Below are positions 6,896 through 13,597 of a stretch of DNA of 14,916 nt, piece after piece. Source of the stretch: Parvularcula sp963922235. Lineage in GTDB: Bacteria; Pseudomonadota; Alphaproteobacteria; Caulobacterales; Parvularculaceae. The position numbers were made by a program, and so were the translations under genes. The notes under the pieces are model-generated. The model saw only the letters and a program-made list of their open reading frames with translations, did no database searches and was not told where the DNA came from. The first letter of the stretch is position 1. The number at the start of each line of letters is the position of its first letter. Location of the stretch: assembly GCA_963922235.1 (NCBI GenBank), contig CAWUIJ010000067.1, forward strand, positions 1 through 14,916, read 5' to 3'.

Positions 6896-7793
6896 ATTGG
6901 TGGTGTAGACCCCCGCCTCAGCTGATTGGAACCCGTTCTTGCTAGCGACCAAGTTCGAGCCCTGACCGGCGTCGAAATCATTCTAATAGATCAATATTTT
7001 CAGTGCATTACCCCACCTTTCCCTGCCCTTTGTGCATGAGTTTGCAAATACCCTGTCCATGAGCGCGCGCCCGATCGGGCCTTATTTAGAGGCTCTTTCC
7101 AGAACGTCGCGACCGGACAACGGCTTGAGATACCCTCCGGTACAGCGTCACCACGATCACGCTCCTTCTCCTCGCCGATCGGACGTCAGCGAGAAAAGAC
7201 GGGTCGGTCAGGCCGTCGCGCGATTGGATGATCGCAGATCGCCAGACGCCACGCGATCACCGAAGAAGAGGTCAGCCGAACCGGGGTCGCATCGGTTCGA
7301 CGACCAAACCAATGTATGAGGTGAGCAGAGGCAATGCCGTTGCCTGTCCCAATTTTAACCGTGTGCGAGCACGGCGGATCTGCTGATCAGCGTATAGCGC
7401 GTCCGCTTTCTCGCCCCGACTGGGGTGATGAAAATCTCCCACGATAGTCCTTCTTCCGCCCATCAAACGAGCCTGTTGAAGGGCATCTTTCGCGGACCGG
7501 ACAGCGGCGGGGCACCGACCCGCCGGCAACCGGATTTAGCACGTACACGAAGGCCAAGGTAACCGACAATCATCTACACGGCGGATACCGCCAGTCTATT
7601 ATCGAGCAGCAGCAGCCGCTCCAGTCGAAAGACCTGCTTCTGGTGAGCCAGAACACGTCCATCGCACATCCGCGGTCGACTTCGGGGAACGGCGAATGAC
7701 CATCCGCTTTCTCCCGCAACAGAATCTATGCTAGGTAACGAAGCCGCCATACCGACCGCTAGAAGCGCGTAGATCCCGAATTACTACGGCCAA
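6896..7793. other. Gene-poor stretch without a convincing gene
   Basis: About 900 bases hold only short open frames on both strands, such as 7032-7319 (plus) and 7272-7529 (minus), with no recognisable motif, no good ribosome binding site and arginine-rich compositions typical of shadow frames. A short plus-strand stretch near 7548-7700 reads somewhat protein-like (for example LQSKDLLLVSQNTSIAHP) and may be the remains of a decayed gene. The integrase expected near an att site is not visible here. Confidence 0.4.
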
Positions 7794-8243
7794 TCAGAAG
7801 GCAGGCGATGTTAAATCTCGCTTAGCTCCCGATACTTCACTCACCCAGTCGTTACCGTAGATCCGGACCACATCGGGACAAGTCTCGACATGCAAAACGG
7901 ATGCACCCCCACATAGCCTCGCATTCATGGCGATCGAGCCACTTTCTAGAAGCACGGCGATTTGCTTTTCGGGCGAGGGACTGACGTTTCGGACAATGTC
8001 CACAATTTTCTGACCGACCGGATGCGCTCCAGAAACGAGACGCACGGCTGGGTCCTCTCCATCTTCGGGAAAGACCCTGCCTACCTGAGCATCGGACGGG
8101 TCGAGCACCAACACTGAACCGCTTGCGACCGCGACGAAAAACCGGAACGTTTTCTCTTTCGTGTTGGGTTCGATCGACACCACCTCAGCGGCCAAGCCAC
8201 TGATTTTATGGCCCAAAACGTCTTCGAAGTTTTGTTTTTGCAT
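7794..8243 (-). CDS. Small protein of unknown function
   Basis: The frame is open from 8372, but the best start is the ATG at 8243, with AGGAG 7 nt upstream (an adjacent ATG at 8246 is the alternative). This gives 149 residues beginning MQKQNFEDVLGHKISGLAAE. I do not recognise the family. The composition is soluble and beta-rich (KTFRFFVAVASGSVLVLDP, KQIAVLLESGSIAMNARLCG), with no membrane segment or signal peptide. It follows the two-TM protein gene by 85 nt on the same strand, so the two probably form a unit. Its role is unknown; a partner or regulator of the membrane protein is one possibility. Confidence 0.7.
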   Translation of the reverse strand: MQKQNFEDVLGHKISGLAAEVVSIEPNTKEKTFRFFVAVASGSVLVLDPSDAQVGRVFPEDGEDPAVRLVSGAHPVGQKIVDIVRNVSPSPEKQIAVLLESGSIAMNARLCGGASVLHVETCPDVVRIYGNDWVSEVSGAKRDLTSPAF

Positions 8244-8328
8244 CATCAAGCTCCTAACATGGGAGAAGTGGGAATTCTCACAATCACCTTCAAGTTTGTT
8301 ATCGACCGAAACTCGCAGGCTACTGAGC

Positions 8329-9153
8329 CTATTTGTACTGGGACAACGCACGAGTGCTAGCTTGCCAAGCATCGTTCATCGCCCGTTTTGCGGCATGCGC
8401 GATGGAGGCGTCTCGGACCAGGTCACAACCTGTCATAGACCTATCTTGATCCATAAAAACTCTAAAAACGATTCCTGAATCAACAACAACAAAATCGTCA
8501 GTCCCCACTTGATTAAACAACTTGGCCGAGTTAACGACATTATTATAATCTTCGATAAGTATATACCTGACATCTATATCGATCGAGATTTGTCGCTCCA
8601 TTAGTTCTGAGATCATTTCGAGCTCCTTGAGCGTGTCAACAATAAAAAGACGACGTATCGAGTTACCTGAAGCAACATGAGCACCTTGCAAAGCTTGGGC
8701 AATTTGAAACGACCAAGAGGTGGCCCACACTTCGTCAGGCCGGACACGGTTGTGCGCCAGAAAAGAAGTCGAAATTGATAGAGCATCTCTCCACAAATCG
8801 AATATATCGTCTACTCCTCCTCTTATAACATTGGAGTTCACCAGTTCTCGATTGGACTTTGCACCGTAATAGAACAAAAGTCGATCGAATTCATCGCCTG
8901 AACGAAGATGCTCGAAGAATGAAGAAATTACAGAAAGGTTTTTGCTAAGATTTTCAGCCTGACTAGCAAGTTTGTCAAGACGGGAAAAGCGCTCTATAAC
9001 AATGTACCCCATCAACAGCCCCAGAAGCAAAATAGTAATTAATGGCAGCTGCTCTTCCAAGGGTCCGAGCCAGCCAAAAAAACCTGCAACTGCAATAGCA
9101 ATTGACGCAGTAGCGATCAGAATGGCAAACGCACTTTCCAGAAATTTCAGCAC
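8329..9153 (-). CDS. Two-TM membrane-anchored protein with coiled coil and cytoplasmic domain, unknown function
   Basis: A 274-residue protein starting at a GTG with GGGG 7 nt upstream. Two hydrophobic segments (about 4-28 and 35-56) are followed by a predicted coiled coil (SRLDKLASQAENLSKNLSVI, about 57-76). After that comes a soluble domain of some 190 residues. Its core has an alpha/beta pattern: SIRRLFIVDTLKELEMISEL, then IDIDVRYILIE, and DDFVVVDSGIVFRVF. This resembles regulatory domains, including non-catalytic phospholipase-D-like folds, attached to various bacterial sensors, but I see no HKD or other catalytic motif. The family is not recognised. It is transcribed away from the PLP-enzyme gene with a short divergent gap and is AT-rich like its neighbours. 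Confidence 0.8.
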   Translation of the reverse strand: MLKFLESAFAILIATASIAIAVAGFFGWLGPLEEQLPLITILLLGLLMGYIVIERFSRLDKLASQAENLSKNLSVISSFFEHLRSGDEFDRLLFYYGAKSNRELVNSNVIRGGVDDIFDLWRDALSISTSFLAHNRVRPDEVWATSWSFQIAQALQGAHVASGNSIRRLFIVDTLKELEMISELMERQISIDIDVRYILIEDYNNVVNSAKLFNQVGTDDFVVVDSGIVFRVFMDQDRSMTGCDLVRDASIAHAAKRAMNDAWQASTRALSQYK

Positions 9154-9237
9154 ACGATATCCCCGACCTACAACGGCCGATCGTAGCGGAATTCACATTC
9201 GGTGGCTATGCCGCAGATTTCGAGAACCGGGGTGCCT

Positions 9238-10311
9238 ATGGTTAAAAAAGATCTGAGCATGGACCCAGCGTCGTCCTGGACGTTCGAGACCGCCTCCGCC
9301 TTTAAGCGATGGCAAGATGATGGTCGGCACCTTTATGGCCGGATATCGAATCCCACCGTCGAACGCGTTGAGCGCGAATTGTCAGCCTTAGAAGGCGGTG
9401 CTCAAGCAACGCTTTTCGGATCTGGGATGGCGGCGATATCGACACTACTTATCGCTTTACGCAGCAAATTTGAAACTGTCGTCACCACAAGGAATTTGTA
9501 CGGCGGCACTCGTACTTTTTTCGATGCTATCTGGCCTACGCTTAACGGCCAACTTATAGAATTCGATGTCGAGGAAGAAATAATTGAGTACGCTAGGAAG
9601 CATCGCTGTATTATTTTTATTGAGTCTCCATCAAACCCTTTTCTCGAAGTATTTAATATAGCAAGAATATCTGAAAACCTGTATTTTGATAGAAACCCAA
9701 TAATTGTTGACAACTCTATTGCGACGGCTTTTTCATACTGCCCAACACGTCTTGGTGCACACTTCTCAGTGGCATCAGCCACCAAAGGATTGTCCGGCCA
9801 CGGCGATGTTCTTGCTGGCGTCGTCTGGCAGAATACAAGTGTAAAATTTGACTTAAAGTTCTATAGAACATATTTAGGGCCGGTGTGTTCGCCAGAAGTC
9901 GCTGCACGGCTAAGCCAACAAATGATGACCGGAGAGCTACGCCTGAAGAAGCAAAACGAAAATGCAGGTTATATTATCAGCAGACTGAGAGCAAATGATT
10001 ACCGTGTATTCTATCCAGATGGCTGCGAACAAGACATACTAGATCAATTCAAAATTGGGTTCGGCCAAGTTTTTTCGGCAGAATCTTCAAAGTCTTTGGA
10101 GGAAATTCGATATCTTATGGGCACTCTTAATGTCATTTCTATTTCTACTTCTTTTGGATCTGTTCATTCGAGTGTTCAACTTTGTAATGATATCGAGTAT
10201 CGTTCGCCCAACGGAAACAATAACAATCCCGCAGCTCGACCACTCCTTCGCTTTTCAATTGGACTCGGAGATCCCGAGCTTGTTTATCAAGAAGCAAAAA
10301 TTCTTTTGTAG
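9238..10311 (+). CDS. PLP-dependent Cys/Met-metabolism family enzyme (cystathionine gamma-synthase/lyase-like)
   Basis: About 357 residues from the ATG at 9238 (GGGGTG upstream); GTG 9202 and ATG 9208 are alternative starts. The fold-type I signatures are clear: YGRISNPT near residues 33-40, SGMAAIS (62-68), the cofactor-stacking tyrosine in LYGGT (about 88), the cofactor aspartate in VDNSIATAF (158), and the PLP lysine in SATKGLSGHGD (Lys183). Near the C-terminus LLRFSIGLGDPEL supplies the carboxylate-binding arginine. Such enzymes catalyse gamma-replacement, or beta/gamma-elimination, on homoserine-, homocysteine- or cysteine-type substrates. The substrate cannot be told. The N-terminal arm is shorter than in housekeeping members and the gene is AT-rich, so this is probably a horizontally acquired paralogue with a dedicated role beside the nearby methyltransferase and enolase-type enzyme. 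Confidence 0.92.
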   Translation: MVKKDLSMDPASSWTFETASAFKRWQDDGRHLYGRISNPTVERVERELSALEGGAQATLFGSGMAAISTLLIALRSKFETVVTTRNLYGGTRTFFDAIWPTLNGQLIEFDVEEEIIEYARKHRCIIFIESPSNPFLEVFNIARISENLYFDRNPIIVDNSIATAFSYCPTRLGAHFSVASATKGLSGHGDVLAGVVWQNTSVKFDLKFYRTYLGPVCSPEVAARLSQQMMTGELRLKKQNENAGYIISRLRANDYRVFYPDGCEQDILDQFKIGFGQVFSAESSKSLEEIRYLMGTLNVISISTSFGSVHSSVQLCNDIEYRSPNGNNNNPAARPLLRFSIGLGDPELVYQEAKILL

Positions 10312-10380
10312 GTCTTTGATCCGTGTAGAAGGATTCAACCAATTGAGGGGATTAGATTTCAATCAGGTCGAGAAAATATC

Positions 10381-10575
10381 TTAGTGTCTGCCCGCAGACG
10401 CCATATAGAACAGAGCGTTGATCACCTCCTCCAAATCCGTCGTCCGGGGACGGCCGAGCCGGTTCGGTGGCCGCAGAAAGGGCTCAATGATCGCCCATTC
10501 GGCATCCGTTATGTCGCTTGCATAGCGCAGCCCGCGTCCGTCATGCTGCGCCCGAGTGATTTCAGTCCAGGGCAT
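10381..10575 (-). pseudogene. Truncated IS5-family transposase N-terminal fragment
   Basis: The ATG at 10575 has GAGG 5 nt upstream. The 64-codon frame includes SDITDAEWAIIEPFLRPPNR and LGRPRTTDLEEVINALFYMA, the typical N-terminus of IS5-group transposases. In intact members the frame continues with a GCQWRxLP motif. Here it breaks off after SAGRH and a stop, and the DDE catalytic core is absent. It sits in the gap between the PLP enzyme and the methyltransferase and is evidence of past insertion and deletion there. Confidence 0.85.
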
Positions 10576-10872
10576 CGGATCCTCGTTCAGTGTCGCAACC
10601 GAACAGAATCACAACCCGCTGAAACCACTCAACCCTTTCTCGGTCAGGCTCTAAGCCTTCTAGAAACGTTGTCGCTTAATCTCAGTGACCTGCAGAGACG
10701 TGGATGGCCGATCGGTCTCTTCCTTCCCCTTCCTCAGCTCCTTCCATAGAGCTAAGTCTCACAAACCAGCCGGACCATTTTTCGGGAGGCAGACCAGCAA
10801 CATAACCCTTCACGTCCGTCTCGATTTTTCTTATGAGCATGAGTACGAGATATCAGCATGCTTCTCTCGTAT
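10576..10872. other. Intergenic stretch with IS upstream remnant
   Basis: No convincing gene is seen. The part next to 10575 is the probable 5' flank of the IS5 fragment. On the minus strand it begins near AGAGCCTGACCGAGAAAGGG (about 10653), which may be near the original IS end. The remainder up to the methyltransferase stop carries another possible IS end (10751-10777) and AT-rich sequence. Confidence 0.4.
10751..10777 (-). repeat. Possible solo IS3-type terminal sequence
   Basis: On the minus strand this begins TGGTCCGGCTGGTTTGTGAG and ends ACTTAGC. It shares TGGTCCGG at its outer end and TTAGC at its inner end with the right terminus of the IS3 derivative at 13306. No transposase is attached, so it may be a lone leftover end. 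The similarity is short and the call is weak. Confidence 0.3.
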
Positions 10873-11592
10873 TTAATTGTATTGAAAGTTACAGAATGTT
10901 CCCTTGAGGAAATAACGCCCACTCCTCTCAAAAGCACCTCCCGCCACAACCCATTCATCTAGAGCAAATCTTCCGTAAGTATCGGCAAAAGATTTACGAC
11001 TTAAGCACACAAAGACTTCCGAAAGGATTACTGCAGTCTTTGAATTCCATAACAAAATTTCTTTCTGGATTTCTTGCACGGCATTCGATGTCATGTAAAC
11101 GACTGCTTCTGATGCCATTCTACCGTCTTTTGACATGTTATCACGCAACTGTGCGAGAAGCTGCTGAGTAAATGCATCTCCTGGCGCGCCGAGCAAGGGC
11201 GGATTGCAAACAATCATGTCAAAAAAACGTCCATCCAAAGATGAGAACGCGTCGCTACGAAGAGCTTCGATAGAAAATCCATTTAAACGAGCATTTCGAA
11301 GAGTTGCTTCGACATTGGACTGGGCAATATCGACGGCGGTAACCGTCGCGCCGTGCGCCAGAGAAACTAAACTGAGGAGACCAGCACCGCAACCCAGGTC
11401 TAGAACTCTCTTATTGTCCTTATACTTTCTATCGAAAAAGAGGTTATCAAGAATCTTCGCAAACCGTAGGCCTGTTATTGTTGGAACAAATTCTCCCTCA
11501 CTTTTGACTTGTAAGTGTAAGTGTCGCTCTAAATTGCGGCTAAAATAAGAAATATTTTCTCGGGTGTTACGGCTACTAGTATGTTGAGACAT
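10873..11592 (-). CDS. SAM-dependent methyltransferase with NPPL motif (HemK/RsmC-like class I)
   Basis: The ATG at 11592 has AGAGG 7 nt upstream and gives 239 residues; the frame is open to an ATG at 11622. A class I Rossmann methyltransferase is evident from VLDLGCGAG (63-71), the acidic motif II in TVTAVDIA, and NPPL at 130-133. An NPP[YFL] motif marks enzymes that methylate planar nitrogen atoms, such as glutamine side chains or nucleobases, but the substrate may also be a small molecule. A preceding FVPTITGLRF segment resembles the substrate-side region of these families. The gene overlaps the upstream enolase-type gene by about 17 nt, so the two are probably translated from one mRNA. 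It is AT-rich like that gene. Confidence 0.86.
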   Translation of the reverse strand: MSQHTSSRNTRENISYFSRNLERHLHLQVKSEGEFVPTITGLRFAKILDNLFFDRKYKDNKRVLDLGCGAGLLSLVSLAHGATVTAVDIAQSNVEATLRNARLNGFSIEALRSDAFSSLDGRFFDMIVCNPPLLGAPGDAFTQQLLAQLRDNMSKDGRMASEAVVYMTSNAVQEIQKEILLWNSKTAVILSEVFVCLSRKSFADTYGRFALDEWVVAGGAFERSGRYFLKGTFCNFQYN

Positions 11593-12709
11593 CATAATAC
11601 CTCTGGGGGCCATCTTGTTCATAGGCCTGGTTAAGACTATTCACTTTCGCCTCATCGACCTCCACACCTAGACCAGGTTTCAATTTGCCCTCAATGCGCA
11701 AAGTATCTTCCGGCTTCAGGGGATCGCCATCTATGAAATCTTTTCGTATCAGATGGCCAATTGACTGATGCGGTCTGTCTTTGAGGCCTAAGCTTGACGC
11801 GACGTGCCACATAGCGGCGAAGCCGAGGCTGGTCTCAAGATATGAACGAAGCCAGGTATATTTCCCGAGGCCTTTGACAAATCCAGCGAAGCTCGCGCAC
11901 TGGCGCATACCTCCGACAGAATCGACGCTAAAAACAACGGCGCTTATTCCATCAAGCGCCGCTAAAACATTCTTGTTAGTACAGTGAGTTGCAATCGCAA
12001 CATCATACTTTGTTCCAAGTCGAGAAGACTCCACGACTGAAGCCACAGGCTCTTCAAGAAGTCTGATATCATCGCCACACTGATCTAGAAAATTTCGCGC
12101 CGAACTCCAGTCAAATGCCATGTTGGCATCAACAGAAATATATTTTTCCGGAAATCTCTCTTTTATTCGCTTGATGCAGTAAATGTCGAATTCTACATTA
12201 TATCTACCGATTTTCATCTCAATCCAAGGAGTATAACTACTTTGATGCGAACTAATTTGATCGATAAATTCTTCAACGCACGACTCATCCTCTCGTCCGA
12301 GGGCATATTCGTACCGCAAAAATTTTGGAACCAGGTTCTGACCTTCACCGAGGAATATAGACGATGGTAGATTCTTCAACTTTCCGAGACAGTCCAATGC
12401 TGCCATTTCAACTGCACTCCATGCACGCCACTCTTCGTGTTGCATTGGAGTTCCGAAATCAATTACTTCAGCGGCGAACTGATCGCGACTAAACAACAAT
12501 TCGCTCAGAGAGAAATGTGATACTATTGATTTCGCCCAGGAATCCACTATGTTACATACGTTTCCGTGAACCTCACCCCAGCCAACAAAGCCTTCTTCAT
12601 TCTCTATACGTAATAGTGTCGTGGTAAAGCTATTCATTGATCCATTTGCGAGAAGCAGACTCTTCACAAGAGGAATATTTAGGGGTATGGCTGTAACGCT
12701 CTTGATCAT
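11576..12709 (-). CDS. Enolase-superfamily (mandelate racemase/muconate lactonizing type) protein with an altered active site
   Basis: A 377-residue protein with GAGG 7 nt before the ATG. The capping domain begins MIKSVTAIPLNIPL and contains GWGEVHG. The barrel has WIEMKIGR (163-169), VDAN with metal ligand Asp194, LLEEP with ligand Glu219, and a typical end (GLGVEVDEAKV). Several usual positions differ: the first lysine of KxK is Glu164 (Lys166 is kept), the third metal-ligand motif (usually DE or E) reads IATHCTN with Thr241/His242, and the lysine before GG is Ser264. Family enzymes racemise, epimerise, cycloisomerise or dehydrate carboxylates by removing the alpha proton. The altered set may mean a different reaction or a non-standard metal site. 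It is the first gene of a pair with the methyltransferase. Alignment is by eye. Confidence 0.88.
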   Translation of the reverse strand: MIKSVTAIPLNIPLVKSLLLANGSMNSFTTTLLRIENEEGFVGWGEVHGNVCNIVDSWAKSIVSHFSLSELLFSRDQFAAEVIDFGTPMQHEEWRAWSAVEMAALDCLGKLKNLPSSIFLGEGQNLVPKFLRYEYALGREDESCVEEFIDQISSHQSSYTPWIEMKIGRYNVEFDIYCIKRIKERFPEKYISVDANMAFDWSSARNFLDQCGDDIRLLEEPVASVVESSRLGTKYDVAIATHCTNKNVLAALDGISAVVFSVDSVGGMRQCASFAGFVKGLGKYTWLRSYLETSLGFAAMWHVASSLGLKDRPHQSIGHLIRKDFIDGDPLKPEDTLRIEGKLKPGLGVEVDEAKVNSLNQAYEQDGPQRYYDVSTY

Positions 12710-12862
12710 TTCATGTCCTCAGTCTAGTCAAATCACGGGCGCGTTGCGGTCCGAGCGACTTTTGACTGCGTGCCTCTCATAGCTTATTTGATGCGCTTCG
12801 ATAACCCTGCTGTGACCTGAACCCTTAGCCGCGCTCGTTCATTTTGAGATTCCTTTGGGTTG

Positions 12863-13306
12863 TGGTCCGCTCCCCGAATTGCCCCCACCTGGCGGTAGAG
12901 TTTTCCGGGTCAATCAGGGCAGCGGGCTGGTGATGCTGCCCTGATTTGTGAGCATGATCGGCGGTTTGTTGCCGATCGCGCTGCGAGGACGTACCTCGTT
13001 ATAGTCTCTACGCCAAGACTCCAACTTTCCGTGTGCGTCAGCTAGGCTGAGGAACCAATGGACGTTCTCATCCTGCGCCTGCTTGAGGTCCCACACCTGA
13101 TCGCTCTCAAGCCCCTGATACTTCGTCTTCCATCTGTAGAATGTCTGCTCAGTGATGCGGGTCTGGCACACCGGATCCGCCACCAGCATCCCCATCGGCC
13201 TGCTTCAGCAAGGCCACGATCTGCTCGACTGAATACCTCTTCCGCTTCATGGCGATCTCCTCTCGTTCGTCGGAGCCGCCGAAAAGCTAACCTCGAAACC
13301 GGACCA
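12863..13306 (-). mobile_element. 444-bp internally deleted IS3-family element
   Basis: Both ends carry TGGTCCG in inverted orientation (12863-12869 and, as CGGACCA, 13300-13306). Between them lie only the start of an IS3-type orfA (ATG at 13250) and the end of orfB (stop at 12914). A complete IS3-family element is about 1.2-1.5 kb, so roughly two thirds is missing. It could still be moved in trans if the ends are intact. No clear target duplication is visible. Confidence 0.68.
12914..13250 (-). pseudogene. IS3-family transposase relic: orfA start fused to orfB end
   Basis: From 13250 the frame reads MKRKRYSVEQIVALLKQAD, the standard IS3-type orfA start. It then loses frame near 13195; the neighbouring frame continues with ITEQTFYRWKTKYQGLESDQ and LKQAQDENV. 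At about 13060 it jumps to the C-terminal part of orfB (HWFLSLADAHGKLESWRRDY, then NEVRPRSAIGNKPP). The DDE catalytic domain is absent, so the relic cannot transpose itself. One small frameshift plus one large internal deletion explain it. Confidence 0.8.
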
Positions 13307-13328
13307 TTTTCACCATGTCACCTCATCG

Positions 13329-13374
13329 GCGCGCCTGCGGGGCGCGCATTAGGACAGGCGGCCGGGGCCGCCTG
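13329..13374. repeat. Two tight GC-rich hairpins in tandem, possible terminator/insulator
   Basis: The first is GCGCGCC/GGCGCGC with a 5-nt loop (13329-13347). The second is CAGGCGGC/GCCGCCTG with a 4-nt loop (13355-13374), an 8-bp perfect stem. T-rich sequence follows (13375-13395), but not as a clean run. Together they could end transcription coming from the left before the ardC unit. Confidence 0.55.
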
Positions 13375-13405
13375 ACTTTCGGGGTTCTTGTTTTCCCTCT
13401 CGGCC

Positions 13406-13551
13406 GGGGGCGGCGCCCGTCTGTCGCCCGAAGCGGTCCGGCCGCAAGGGCGGCGGCGACAGGGCTGTCCGCGTTTCTTTTCGTCGTCCTACCCCCACCC
13501 TTGCGGCCGGCCCTTGAGGCTTCGGGCGTCCTGCGGGCTCTCGCCGCCCCC
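13406..13551 (+). promoter_or_regulatory. Long nested foldback upstream of ardC (structured leader or single-strand promoter candidate)
   Basis: Collinear inverted segments pair from outside in: 13406-13415 with 13542-13551 (10 bp), 13416-13419 with 13534-13537 (4 bp), 13427-13434 with 13519-13526 (8 bp), and 13438-13450 with 13498-13510 (13 bp perfect). The total is about 35 bp around a 47-nt apical part. An alternative pairing, 13421-13428 with 13455-13462 (8 bp), competes with it. The structure ends 46 nt before the ardC start. The pairing is seen directly; the function as RNA leader, attenuator or ssDNA promoter is inference. Confidence 0.6.
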
Positions 13552-13597
13552 CGTCCTTCCGGGAAAACATGCGGGGGCGGGGAAAGGATGACGAACC

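Noticed and set aside
7032..7319. 95-codon plus-strand frame in the gene-poor stretch
   Set aside because: No ribosome binding site, Arg/Ser/Pro-rich text typical of chance frames, no motif recognised.
7272..7529. 85-codon minus-strand frame
   Set aside because: No motif or ribosome binding site; cannot be distinguished from chance.
12710..12862. Promoter for the enolase-type gene (TTATCG, 17 nt, TATGAG on the minus strand)
   Set aside because: Poor match to consensus; other equally weak candidates exist in this stretch.
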